DNA of 64,000 nucleotides. Source: JAPULR01 sp965238215. Lineage in GTDB: Bacteria; Chloroflexota; Dehalococcoidia; Lucifugimonadales; GCA-2712585. The stretch covers positions 186,001 through 250,000 of the forward strand of contig OZ250180.1 in NCBI GenBank assembly GCA_965238215.1, written 5' to 3'. Position numbers and translations under genes: made by a program. A model generated the notes under the pieces. It searched no databases and was not told where the DNA came from. It saw nothing but the letters and a program-made list of their open reading frames with translations. Shown in pieces: positions 39,320-48,186 of the stretch (position 1 is the first letter of the stretch; each line of letters begins with the position of its first letter).

Positions 39320-40369
39320 TTAGCCGCCAATCTGGTACATTTCGATCTTTCTTCTGGGCTTCCGTTGAGGCGAAGCGGCCAGTTCGAAGCGCTCCTCCGA
39401 GTATCTGTCCCTGCGCCGCGCCCAGGTGCCTGCGATGATGTCCGTCAGCTCCGCGTCGGTGGCGCCGCTCCGCAAGGGTTCACGCAAGTCGCGGCCTATA
39501 CCGGCGAACAGGCAGGTATAGATTTTCCCCTCCGTGGAGAGACGGGCGCGGGTGCAGTCCGCACAGAAGGGCTGCGACACGGACGCAATAATGCCGATTT
39601 CGCCGTCGCCATCCACGTATCGGAAGCGCCGGGCCACCTCGCCTCGGTAGTTCGGGTCCACCGGTTCGATGGGAAGCTCTGCGTTGATGATGCGAACGAT
39701 CTCTGCAGCCGGGACCACCTCGTCGGGCTTCCAGCCGTTGAGATTCCCAACGTCCATATACTCTATGAAACGGACGACGTGGCCCGTGCCCTTGAACCGG
39801 CGCGCCAGGTCCAGAATTGTGTGATCGTTGACGCCGCGCTGGACTACGGCGTTTATCTTGATTGGATGCAGCCCCACACGAGCCGCCTCATTGATTCCCC
39901 TCAGGACGGGAGCGACGCTCAGCCCAAGCCCGTTCATCCGCTTGAAAACCTCTTCGTTCAGGCTGTCCAGGCTGACGGTAATTCGCTGTAATCCCGCATC
40001 CCTGAGGGCCGCCGCCTGCTTTGCCAGCAGGAAGCCGTTGGTGGTCAGCGTCAGGTCTTCCACACCGGATATTTCCGCAAGCATGGCTATCAGTTTCTCC
40101 AGCCCCTGCCGCACCAGCGGTTCGCCCCCCGTCAGCCGGACCTTGGTGACACCCAGGTCGACGAAAAGCCGAACAAGGCGGGCTATCTCCTCAAAGGTCA
40201 GGATTTCTGACTTTGGCAGGAACTGGTACCGCTCTCCGTAGACCTGGGCGGGCATGCAGTAGGGGCAGCGGAAGTTGCACCGGTCCGTCACTGAAACCCG
40301 CAGGTCACCCAGGGGCCTTCCGAGTTTATCCTTTAATGCTGGCATGTCTGCGACGTTTCGCTGTTCCAA
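39320..40369 (-). CDS. moaA: GTP 3',8-cyclase MoaA (radical SAM)
   Basis: A 349-residue radical SAM enzyme for the first step of molybdenum cofactor synthesis. The N-terminal cluster CNFRCPYC lies near residue 32, GGEP follows, and the C-terminal second cluster is CADCTRARLSTEGKIYTC. The protein ends in the MoaA-typical Gly-Gly. TTG start at 40369 (ATG at 40345 is the alternative). It lies between the XTP pyrophosphatase and the RNase HI-MoaC fusion in a minus-strand operon. Confidence 0.96.
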   Translation of the reverse strand: MEQRNVADMPALKDKLGRPLGDLRVSVTDRCNFRCPYCMPAQVYGERYQFLPKSEILTFEEIARLVRLFVDLGVTKVRLTGGEPLVRQGLEKLIAMLAEISGVEDLTLTTNGFLLAKQAAALRDAGLQRITVSLDSLNEEVFKRMNGLGLSVAPVLRGINEAARVGLHPIKINAVVQRGVNDHTILDLARRFKGTGHVVRFIEYMDVGNLNGWKPDEVVPAAEIVRIINAELPIEPVDPNYRGEVARRFRYVDGDGEIGIIASVSQPFCADCTRARLSTEGKIYTCLFAGIGRDLREPLRSGATDAELTDIIAGTWARRRDRYSEERFELAASPQRKPRRKIEMYQIGG

Positions 40370-40378
40370 AGATACTCT

Positions 40379-40993
40379 TTAGGAGGCCGTCGTGCGCGTC
40401 TTCATGAGCAAGTTCGCGGCCTTTCGGACCGCCTGTCCCCGGTGGCTGATGCGGTTCTTGTCGGACGTGGAAAGCTGGGCTGTGGTGCAGCCCCTTTCCG
40501 GCAGATGGAAGATTGGATCGTAGCCGAAGCCGTTGCAGCCCTCGGGTTCGTACTGGATAACGCCTTCGACCACACCTTCGACGGTTTCGACCTGACCGGC
40601 GGGCCATACGATGGCGATGACACACCGAAATCGAGCCGTCCGCTTCTCCCACGGGACGCCTTCCAACTCCCTCAGCAGAAGTTTCAGCCGCTGGGGGTCT
40701 GTAAGCCCTTCTCCACCGTAACGGGCCGACATTACGCCGGGCCGTCCGTCAAGGGCATCTACGACTAGGCCCGAATCATCGGCCATGGTCAGCATTCCCG
40801 CGCTGGAGCAGTAGGCGCTGGCTTTCAGGATGGCATTCTCGGCGAAAGTGGCGCCAGTCTCTTCGACGGTCATGGACACGCCCAAGTCTTGGAGAGATAG
40901 AACACGGAAGGGCATCCCTTTCAGAATGTGAGAGACCTCCCTCATCTTCCCGGGATTGCCCGTGGCTACCAACAGCTTCCGCCTCTCAGACAT
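40379..40993 (-). CDS. rdgB: XTP/dITP diphosphatase (RdgB/HAM1 family)
   Basis: A 204-residue house-cleaning nucleotide pyrophosphatase removing ITP, XTP and their deoxy forms. LVATGNPGKMREV at the N-terminus, GATFAENAILKA, MADDSGLVVDALDGRPGVMSARY and the C-terminal NRISHRGQAVRKA are family blocks. The start is the ATG at 40993, or a TTG two codons upstream. It starts 8 bases after the mutase stop, so co-transcription is likely. Confidence 0.95.
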   Translation of the reverse strand: MSERRKLLVATGNPGKMREVSHILKGMPFRVLSLQDLGVSMTVEETGATFAENAILKASAYCSSAGMLTMADDSGLVVDALDGRPGVMSARYGGEGLTDPQRLKLLLRELEGVPWEKRTARFRCVIAIVWPAGQVETVEGVVEGVIQYEPEGCNGFGYDPIFHLPERGCTTAQLSTSDKNRISHRGQAVRKAANLLMKTRTTAS

Positions 40994-41001
40994 AGCCAAC
41001 C

Positions 41002-42660
41002 TTAGATGCCCCAGGTGGGGACGTACTCCCCGAACCGATTTCGCAGCACGCCCATTATCTCGCCCAAGGTGGCGTAGGCCCTAACTGCTTCGATGATGGG
41101 TGGCATGAGGTTCTCCGACCGTCCAGCCGCGGCCTCTAATTCCCGGAGCGTTGAGGCTACCTGTCGATCGTCCCTGCTCCTCCGCACCTCGTCCAGCCTT
41201 TGCAGCTGCCGGCGTTCACCCTCCATATCCACCTTCAGGAGGGGGATACTCACTTCACCGCTGTCGGTGTAGGCGTTCATGCCCACCACCACCTCTTCGC
41301 CGCTGTCAAACGCCCGCTGCTGGGCGTAGGAGGCGTCGGCAATCTCCCGCTGGAGGTAACCGGATTCGATGGCGGGAATCACGCCGCCCACGTCTTCAAT
41401 GCGCCGGAAATAGTCGTAGGCCGCCTCCTCCACCTGCCGGGTCAACGTCTCCAGGTAGTAGCTGCCGCCCAAGGGGTCCACCGTGTCGACGACTCCCGAC
41501 TCCTCAGCGATTATCTGCTGAGTTCGCAGGGCCAGAAGCGCGGCCTGTTCCGAAGGCAGCGCCCAAGCTTCGTCCATAGAGTTGGTGTGCAGGGACTGGC
41601 AGCCTCCCAGCACCGCCGCAAGGGCCTGAACGGCTACCCGGATGATGTTGTTCTCCGGCTGTTGGGCCGTCAGGGAGCAACCTGCCGTTTGCGCGTGAAA
41701 TCTCATCCAGCAGGACCGGGGATTTTCCGCGCCGTAGGTCTCCGTCATCTCCCGCGCCCATACCCGCCGGGCCGCCCGGAACTTCGCAATCTCCTCGAAG
41801 AAGTTGTTGTGAACGTTGAAGAAGAAGCTCAAGCGAGGCGCGAATTCGTCTATCTTTAACCCCCGCTCGAGGCACCAGTTGACGTATTCGAACCCGTCGG
41901 CGAGGGTGAAGGCCATCTCCTGGACCGCCGTGGAGCCTGCCTCGCGAATGTGGTAGCCGCTAATGCTGATTGGGTTCCAGCGCGGAAGATGCTCCGTGGC
42001 AAATTCAATGGTGTCAGTCACCAAACGCATCGAAGGCTCAGGGGGGAAAATATATTCGTTCTGCGCCGAATACTCCTTCAGAATGTCGTTCTGAATGGTT
42101 CCGCCCAGGGTTCGAGGGTCGACGCCCTGCTTCTCCGCAGCCACGATGTACATGGCCCAGATGATTGCCGCCGGCGCGTTGATGGTCATGGACGTGGTGA
42201 TTTTGTCCAACGGGATGCCGTCAAAGAGGACCTCCATGTCCGCCAGAGACGAAACGGCCACGCCGCATTTGCCGAACTCCCCCGCCGCCGCCGCGTCGTC
42301 CGTGTCGTAGCCGTAGAGGGTGGGCATGTCAAAGGCCACGCTGAGCCCCGTCTGACCGCCGTCGAGGAGATACTTGAACCGCTGATTGGTTTCCTCCGCC
42401 GTGCCGAAACCGGCGAACATACGCATGGTCCAGAGCTTGCCGCGGTAGCCCGTCGGGTGAATGCCCCGCAGATACGGAAACTCCCCCGGAAAGCCCAACC
42501 CGCCGGGCGGCTCCGCCTGCTGCAGGTCTTGTGGCCCATAGACTCGATTTACGGGGATGTTGGACGAGGTCTTGAACGACTCCCGCCGTTCCGTTAACCG
42601 ACGCTTCCCTGCCGCTGGCGCCGCGGGTTCCCGTTGGATTCTATCTCTTGTTGATGTCAA
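41002..42660 (-). CDS. methylmalonyl-CoA mutase family protein, large-subunit type without B12 domain
   Basis: A 552-residue catalytic subunit: only the (beta/alpha)8 substrate domain of a B12-dependent acyl-CoA mutase. LSVAFDMPTLYGYDTDD, RTLGGTIQNDILKEY, ISGYHIREAGSTAVQE and LGGCQSLHTNSMDEAWALP are conserved. The cobalamin-binding domain (DxHxxG) is absent, so a separate small subunit must be encoded elsewhere. Methylmalonyl-CoA, isobutyryl-CoA and hydroxyisobutyryl-CoA mutases all share this layout. TTG start at 42660. Confidence 0.94.
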   Translation of the reverse strand: MTSTRDRIQREPAAPAAGKRRLTERRESFKTSSNIPVNRVYGPQDLQQAEPPGGLGFPGEFPYLRGIHPTGYRGKLWTMRMFAGFGTAEETNQRFKYLLDGGQTGLSVAFDMPTLYGYDTDDAAAAGEFGKCGVAVSSLADMEVLFDGIPLDKITTSMTINAPAAIIWAMYIVAAEKQGVDPRTLGGTIQNDILKEYSAQNEYIFPPEPSMRLVTDTIEFATEHLPRWNPISISGYHIREAGSTAVQEMAFTLADGFEYVNWCLERGLKIDEFAPRLSFFFNVHNNFFEEIAKFRAARRVWAREMTETYGAENPRSCWMRFHAQTAGCSLTAQQPENNIIRVAVQALAAVLGGCQSLHTNSMDEAWALPSEQAALLALRTQQIIAEESGVVDTVDPLGGSYYLETLTRQVEEAAYDYFRRIEDVGGVIPAIESGYLQREIADASYAQQRAFDSGEEVVVGMNAYTDSGEVSIPLLKVDMEGERRQLQRLDEVRRSRDDRQVASTLRELEAAAGRSENLMPPIIEAVRAYATLGEIMGVLRNRFGEYVPTWGI

Positions 42661-42736
42661 AGCTCTGTTTCCGAATAGTCATATAGATTGAGTCTAACAA
42701 CGGGGTTGAAGGGCCGTCAACAAAAGAGCGTTGTTG

Positions 42737-42937
42737 TTAGGATTCTGGACGCGGACGGGCCGTCAACTCCCGCAGACGTTGCTCCAGTCGAGAACGGCGC
42801 AGCATGGTGCGGCGACCACACCCCAGGCAGACCAGGCCGATGTCGGCGCCGAGGCGCGCAACCTCCCATTGGAAGCTGCCGCAGGGATGGGCCTTGTTCA
42901 GCCTAACCGTGTCGCCCAAATTCAGCTTTAGGACCAA
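42737..42937 (-). CDS. DUF951 domain protein
   Basis: A 66-residue protein matching DUF951: LGDTVRLNKAHPCGSFQWEVARLGADIGLVCLGCGRR given in outline, with HPCG and CLGCG supplying three likely metal-binding Cys. Role unknown. The TTG start at 42937 overlaps the pyrF stop by 10 bases and uses GGAGGG inside pyrF, so it is translationally coupled. Confidence 0.9.
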   Translation of the reverse strand: MVLKLNLGDTVRLNKAHPCGSFQWEVARLGADIGLVCLGCGRRTMLRRSRLEQRLRELTARPRPES

Positions 42938-43755
42938 CCCAAGCCCTCCGATTCCAGGATGTCGTTAATCCTGTCTCGCAGGGCCGACGCCGCCCACCGT
43001 GCCGCATCCGCAAAGTCCGGCCCGCTTCCGGCGTAGATGATACTGCGTGAGGCGCTGATAATGGCGCGTCGGCCTTGGGCATCGGTGCCGTTAATGACTG
43101 CCGCCCGTAAGTCTCCGTCCTGGGAACCCACGCCTGGAATGAGAATCGGCATCTGCGGACAAATGTCCCGAACCGCCTTCAACTCTTTGGGGTACGTAGC
43201 TCCAACGACGAACCCAAGGTTGTCGTCCGTGCTCCAACCGCCGACGGAGCGTGCTACCCGCTGGTATAGGGGTATGCCGTCTCTGTCCTGGATGTCCTGA
43301 AATTCGCCGGCGCCGGGATTGGAAGTCTTACACAACACAAAAGCCCCCCGACCCTCGTGGGCTAGGAAGGTCTCAACCGAGTCACGTCCCAGATAACCGT
43401 TAACCGTAACGGCGTCAAAGCCCCAATGGTCAAACATGGCGGTGGCGTAGGCCACGCTGCTGCTGGGCACGTCGCCCCGCTTTGCATCCCCAATGATAAA
43501 AGCCCCTGGGTCGACCCTTCGGATATGTTCGACGGTCTGCTCCAAGGCCTTCAGACCCTCCAATCCCTGTGCCTCGTAGAAGGACAGATTCGGTTTGTAG
43601 GCGCACACCAGCCCGCGTGTGGCGTCCACAATGGCCTGGTTGAAGGCAAACACGTCCCGGACAGGCATCCGCTCCGGATCCGGATCAAGACCCACGCACA
43701 GCAGGCTGCGGTTGGACTGGCAGGCGGCTTCCAGCTTCTGCACGAACGATGTCAT
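42928..43755 (-). CDS. pyrF: orotidine-5'-phosphate decarboxylase
   Basis: A 275-residue enzyme that converts orotidine monophosphate to UMP. Length and the segment GDAKRGDVPSSSVAYA, holding the catalytic Lys/Asp array, indicate the longer type 2 form. LLCVGLDPDPERMP and LIPGVGSQDGDLRAAV are also typical. ATG at 43755. It is divergent from sfsA and overlaps the DUF951 gene downstream. Confidence 0.95.
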   Translation of the reverse strand: MTSFVQKLEAACQSNRSLLCVGLDPDPERMPVRDVFAFNQAIVDATRGLVCAYKPNLSFYEAQGLEGLKALEQTVEHIRRVDPGAFIIGDAKRGDVPSSSVAYATAMFDHWGFDAVTVNGYLGRDSVETFLAHEGRGAFVLCKTSNPGAGEFQDIQDRDGIPLYQRVARSVGGWSTDDNLGFVVGATYPKELKAVRDICPQMPILIPGVGSQDGDLRAAVINGTDAQGRRAIISASRSIIYAGSGPDFADAARWAASALRDRINDILESEGLGWS

Positions 43756-43825
43756 AACAGTCGTAAGTATACCAGCCCCGTCCGGCGTTGTGGCTGCCCC
43801 GAACCGTTGGTATCATCAGGCTCTG

Positions 43826-44518
43826 ATGCGCTTCGATTACGAACTCGTAGAGGCCCGGTTCATACGACGTCTGAACAGGTTCGCAGCCCTTGTCCGACTG
43901 GATGGCCAAGAAGTTATGGTCCACGTGGCCAACACGGGCCGCATGAGGGAACTGCTGGTTCCTGGGCGTCCCGTGCTCCTGCGGCCGGCGGCCAAACCCC
44001 AACGAAAGACGGCCTTTGACCTTATGCTGGTGGACCTGGAATTAACTCTCTGTTCCACGGACTCGCGGCTGCCTCCTCGCCTGGTTGAGGAGACCTTTCT
44101 CGACGGACGGCTGCAACAGTTTGACGGCTACCAAGAAGTCCGACGCGAGGTGACTTTCGAAGAGAGCCGCTTCGACCTGATGCTTTCCGGCAAAGAGGGA
44201 ACCTGCTACGTCGAGACCAAGTCGGTGAACTTGGTGGAGAACCGCGTCGCCCTATTCCCCGACGCGCCCACGGAGCGGGGACGGAAGCATCTCGGAACGC
44301 TGGTGAAAGCCGTCGTCGCCGGACACCGGGCCGCTGCGTTCTTTGTGATTCAACGGTCCGACGCTGAAGCCTTCCGTCCCCACCTCACCGCGGACCCCGC
44401 CTTCGCTCAAGCCCTCCGTGACGCTGCGGCTCAGGGCGTGGAAGTCTACGCCTACAACTGCGAGGTCACCCGGGGCAGCATCGCCATACACCGCAGAATC
44501 CCGGCGGGGCTGGAATGA
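43826..44518 (+). CDS. sfsA: SfsA family DNA-binding/nuclease protein
   Basis: A 230-residue SfsA homologue. FIRRLNRFAALVRLDGQEVMVHVANTGRMRELL is the N-terminal OB-like domain, and YVETKSVNLVENRVALFPDAPTERGRKHL, given in two blocks, the nuclease-like domain with the E-x-K core. E. coli SfsA was named for sugar fermentation stimulation; a nuclease role is suggested for the family. ATG at 43826. It overlaps the next gene by 4 bases (ATGA). Confidence 0.94.
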   Translation: MRFDYELVEARFIRRLNRFAALVRLDGQEVMVHVANTGRMRELLVPGRPVLLRPAAKPQRKTAFDLMLVDLELTLCSTDSRLPPRLVEETFLDGRLQQFDGYQEVRREVTFEESRFDLMLSGKEGTCYVETKSVNLVENRVALFPDAPTERGRKHLGTLVKAVVAGHRAAAFFVIQRSDAEAFRPHLTADPAFAQALRDAAAQGVEVYAYNCEVTRGSIAIHRRIPAGLE

Positions 44519-45180
44519 TCGACGCTTCCAGGAAGCTCGAACCCCTCATGGACGTTTACCAACGGCTGTTGCAGGACTACGGCCCCCAAGGCTGGTGGCC
44601 GGGCGATTCCCCCTTCGAGATCATCGTGGGTGCAATTCTCACCCAGGCTGCTGCGTGGACCAATGTTGAGAAGGCGATGGACAATCTCAAGGCGGCAGGT
44701 ATTTTATCCCCTGAAGGTCTTCGGGACGTTCCAACCCACGAGCTTGCGCTGCTCATTCGTTCCTCCGGCTACTTCAACGTCAAGGCGAGGCGGCTGAAGG
44801 CTTTCATCCGTCATCTTTGGGACGCCCACAACGGCAGCCTTGACAACCTGCTTAACTCGGACGGGCCTACGCTGCGGCGGGAACTGTTGTCCATCCATGG
44901 CCTCGGTCAGGAGACGGCGGACGACATTCTCCTCTACGCGGCAGTTAAGCCGTTCTTCGTCATTGATGCCTACACTCGACGAATTATCGATCGGGTGGGA
45001 TTGTACGCGGGAGCCGGCAGCTACGCCGAATACCAACGCTTCTTCCATGAAGCACTGCCAGCAGATACCCGCCTGTTCAACGAGTACCACGCGCTGCTGG
45101 TGCGCCACGGGAAAGACGTCTGCCGTCCTACGCCCCTTTGCGAGAAGTGCTGTCTGCGGGAAATCTGCCGCTTCCCCTAG
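44515..45180 (+). CDS. endonuclease III-related HhH-GPD glycosylase with [4Fe-4S] motif
   Basis: A 221-residue DNA-repair glycosylase. LLSIHGLGQETADDILLYA is the helix-hairpin-helix and VIDAYTRRI contains the catalytic Asp. The C-terminal CRPTPLCEKCCLREIC supplies cluster cysteines. At the position of the endonuclease III lyase Lys (GxxKTA) this protein has GQETA, so it is expected to be a monofunctional glycosylase. Substrate unknown. It overlaps sfsA by 4 bases, forming a two-gene nuclease/repair unit. Confidence 0.93.
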   Translation: MIDASRKLEPLMDVYQRLLQDYGPQGWWPGDSPFEIIVGAILTQAAAWTNVEKAMDNLKAAGILSPEGLRDVPTHELALLIRSSGYFNVKARRLKAFIRHLWDAHNGSLDNLLNSDGPTLRRELLSIHGLGQETADDILLYAAVKPFFVIDAYTRRIIDRVGLYAGAGSYAEYQRFFHEALPADTRLFNEYHALLVRHGKDVCRPTPLCEKCCLREICRFP

Positions 45181-45181
45181 A

Positions 45182-47488
45182 CTAGCCCGCCTTTTTCCAG
45201 AGCTCCTCCAGCACCTTGCCGGGTGTCATGGGCAAGCTGGTCATACGCACTCCGACGGCGTCGTGGATGGCGTTAGCGATGGCAGCCATAGGCGCAACGA
45301 TGGGGACCTCTCCGACGCCGCGCACCCCGAAGGGATGACCCGGGTTCGGGACTTCGACGATTACCGTGTCGATCATCGGCAGGTCCAGCGAGGTTGGCAT
45401 CCGGTAGTCGAGGAAGGTAGAGTTGGTCATGCGTCCGCCCTCGTCGAAGAAATACTCCTCGTTCAAGGCCCAGCCGATGCCCTGTACGACACCGCCCTGA
45501 ATCTGACCCTCAACGTAGCCGGGATGGACCGCCTTGCCCGCGTCCTGAACGGCAGTGTAGCGCAGAATCTGGACCTTGCCCGTCTCCGGGTCCACCTCCA
45601 CGTCGACTATGTTGGCTGCGAAGGCTCCGCCGACGCCCCGAGGGTCTACCGACGCCCGCCCCACTATGGGGCCGCCCGTCCCATTCAGCATTCCCGCAAG
45701 CTCCTTGAAGCTCATTTTTAGTTCCGGGTCCTTGGAGTGGACGAGCGAGCCGCCCTTCAACTCCACGTCGGCGGCGTCCACGTCCCAGATAGTCGCGGCC
45801 CGCTCAATCATCTGCCGCTTGATGTCTTGGGCCGCCTCGTAGCACGCCCAGCCAGTCTTGAAGGCCACGCTGCTGCCGCCGGTGCTGGACGTGTAGCCGA
45901 TGCTATCGGTGTCGGCAACCTGTGGGTGTACGTCCTCCACCGGGATGGTCAGCACCTCCGCCACGTGCATCGCGGCAACGACACGGGTACCGCCGATGTC
46001 GGGCGAACCTTCCACCAGGCTAACGGTGCCGTCGGAGTTCACGCTGGCAAAGGCTGTGGAAGGGCCGGTGTTGTTTCGCCAGAAACCGGTGGCCACTCCT
46101 CTACCTCGGTTCGGGCCCGAGAGGGGCGCGGAATAGTGGGGGTGCTCTTGGGCCGCCTTCACCGTCTCAACGTAGCCGATTCGCGGGAAGGCTACGCCGC
46201 TAATCTGCCGCGTGCCCTCCGTGGCGGCGTTGCGAAGACGGAACTCCAAGGGGTCCACGCCCAGTTTTTCGCACAGTTCGTCGATGACCGTCTCCGCAGC
46301 GAAGGCCGCCGCCGGCGCACCCGGCGCGCGATAGGCCGACGTCTTGGGCTTGTTTATAACAACGTCGTAGGCTTCCACTCGCGCGTTGGGGATGTCGTAT
46401 GCACCGAAGATGCACTGGGCGCCGGCGCTGATGGGCGCGCCGGGGTATGCACCGCCCTCGTAGACAAGAAGGGCCTCCGCCGCCGTAATGTGCCCTTCCC
46501 GGTCGGACGCCATCTTCACCTTCATATAGCTGCCAGATGTGGGGCCCGTCCCCTCGAATACCTCGGCGCGGTTCATGGTCATCTTCACGGGCTGGCCGGA
46601 CTTCTTCGACAGAATCGCGGCGACGGCCTCCAGATAGGTGCTCAGCTTGCCGCCGAATCCTCCGCCAATCTCCAGGGGAATGACCTTGATCCGTGACACT
46701 GGTATGTCAAGAACCAGCGCGGTGTTGTCGCGAATGGCGAAATGACCCTGGGAGCTGCACCAGATGGTCAATTCCCCGTCCTTGTTCCAAAGGGCCGTTG
46801 CGCTGTGAGGCTCGATGTAACCCTGGTGCACGGTGGCGGTCCGGTACTCCCGCTCCACCGTCACGTGGGCGTTGGCAAAGCCCTCTGCGGGGCTGCCCTT
46901 CTCCAACACAAAGTGGTTGGAAACGTTGGTGCCTTTTTCGGAGTCGTCGGAACGGAGACCCCCCGGCTGGATGCCGGCAAAGGAGAAGGTCTCCAGTCTT
47001 TCGTGGAGCAACGGTGAGTTTTCCTCCATCGCCTTCAGGACGTCGGTGACTTCCGGCAGAACTTCGTATTCGACGCGAATGGCCGAAAGGGCTTCCTCGG
47101 CGAGATGGGGGCTGTCGGCGGCAACGGCGGCAACGGCGTGACCCTTATACAGGGCTTTTTCCGCCGCCAGCACGTTGTTGCTGAGGAACTTAGGATTCGA
47201 CATGGCCCCTTCGCCCAGGTCCGCCGTCTCGCCGGAGGGCTGGGGAAGGTCGGCAGCTGTGGCCACTGCCTTGACGCCAGGAATGGCCAGGGCGGCTGAT
47301 GCGTTGATGGACTTAATCCGTGCGTGGGCGTGAGGACTGCGTAGCATGGCGCCGTGAAGCAGGCCGGGCAGATGCACGTCCGCACCGTATTGGGCCCGGC
47401 CCGTCACCTTGTCCGTCCCGTCGTGCCGGATGGGTCTGGTACCTACGACGTCGAATTCGCCCGTTGCCAAAACCACGTTGGACTGCAT
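45182..47488 (-). CDS. xanthine dehydrogenase/CO dehydrogenase-family molybdopterin-binding subunit
   Basis: A 768-residue large subunit of a Mo hydroxylase. GRAQYGADVHLPGLLHGAMLRSPHAHA, EIGGGFGGKLSTYLEAVAAILSKK, SAYRAPGAPAAAFAAE and FGVRGVGEVPIVAPMAAIANAI (with the catalytic Glu) are in order. Such proteins work with FAD and 2Fe-2S subunits, but neither is adjacent. Substrates range from purines to aldehydes, nicotinate and CO; the CO-dehydrogenase active-site loop with Cys is not evident. ATG at 47488, GGAGG upstream. Confidence 0.93.
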   Translation of the reverse strand: MQSNVVLATGEFDVVGTRPIRHDGTDKVTGRAQYGADVHLPGLLHGAMLRSPHAHARIKSINASAALAIPGVKAVATAADLPQPSGETADLGEGAMSNPKFLSNNVLAAEKALYKGHAVAAVAADSPHLAEEALSAIRVEYEVLPEVTDVLKAMEENSPLLHERLETFSFAGIQPGGLRSDDSEKGTNVSNHFVLEKGSPAEGFANAHVTVEREYRTATVHQGYIEPHSATALWNKDGELTIWCSSQGHFAIRDNTALVLDIPVSRIKVIPLEIGGGFGGKLSTYLEAVAAILSKKSGQPVKMTMNRAEVFEGTGPTSGSYMKVKMASDREGHITAAEALLVYEGGAYPGAPISAGAQCIFGAYDIPNARVEAYDVVINKPKTSAYRAPGAPAAAFAAETVIDELCEKLGVDPLEFRLRNAATEGTRQISGVAFPRIGYVETVKAAQEHPHYSAPLSGPNRGRGVATGFWRNNTGPSTAFASVNSDGTVSLVEGSPDIGGTRVVAAMHVAEVLTIPVEDVHPQVADTDSIGYTSSTGGSSVAFKTGWACYEAAQDIKRQMIERAATIWDVDAADVELKGGSLVHSKDPELKMSFKELAGMLNGTGGPIVGRASVDPRGVGGAFAANIVDVEVDPETGKVQILRYTAVQDAGKAVHPGYVEGQIQGGVVQGIGWALNEEYFFDEGGRMTNSTFLDYRMPTSLDLPMIDTVIVEVPNPGHPFGVRGVGEVPIVAPMAAIANAIHDAVGVRMTSLPMTPGKVLEELWKKAG

Positions 47489-47564
47489 GGCTCTACCTCC
47501 ACTCCTTGTGTTTGCCGTTTCAATAGTTGCCTTAGAGGCGATTTTACCACAGAGCCTCGCTGCC

Positions 47565-48083
47565 CTACTTATTTATGCCTCGCTGGAGGCCCCGCAGGTA
47601 GCGGACGTGGCCCAAGTGCTGGCTCAACTCGCACAAGATGTGGCCAAACATTCGCCCGATGGTATAGCCCTGGTGCCGCGGGTTGGTCGTATGGGGCCTG
47701 TTGTCGAACTGGGACGCCCTGAGGCTGGCCAGGTACTCCAGCGTCTGCGCTCTCACCTCCCGTCCGTATTGCCAAAGTTCGTCCACCGGCGGCGTGACGA
47801 ACGCCGCCAACTCCTCCTTCCCGTAGCCCGCGCCGGTACCAGCCCCGGCCATGCCCCAACGCTGAACCCAGCCGTTCCGCTCGAAGACGTGGGGCAACTT
47901 GCGGGCAAAATCGCTGAGCCAGTAGTCTTCGGCTCGAATCAGGTGCCATAGTGTAAACCCGATGGAGTTGGCCTCGTCATTGGGCCGCCACTCCACCTCC
48001 TCCGTCGTCAACCCCTTCACCGCAGTCTCCAAATCGGCGTCTATCTCCTCAAGAGTCTCCGCCACCAGCTGCATTACGTCCAT
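47565..48083 (-). CDS. DinB family protein
   Basis: A 172-residue four-helix DinB/YfiT-like protein. Metal-binding His positions appear in TLWHLIRAEDYW and GHILCELSQHLGHVRYLRG. The family includes thiol-dependent S-transferases (bacillithiol or mycothiol) and uncharacterised hydrolases. ATG at 48083 with AAGGAGAC upstream; the open frame extends to 48311 but overlaps the divergent amidase promoter region. Confidence 0.9.
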   Translation of the reverse strand: MDVMQLVAETLEEIDADLETAVKGLTTEEVEWRPNDEANSIGFTLWHLIRAEDYWLSDFARKLPHVFERNGWVQRWGMAGAGTGAGYGKEELAAFVTPPVDELWQYGREVRAQTLEYLASLRASQFDNRPHTTNPRHQGYTIGRMFGHILCELSQHLGHVRYLRGLQRGINK

Positions 48084-48186
48084 GTTGCAGTCTCCTTCCT
48101 CGCGCAATATGTAAAATGATACCGTAGCTTGTGCAAGTTTACCTTTGCACATAAGATTGTTCCAATACGGGATCGGGAGGCGCAAC

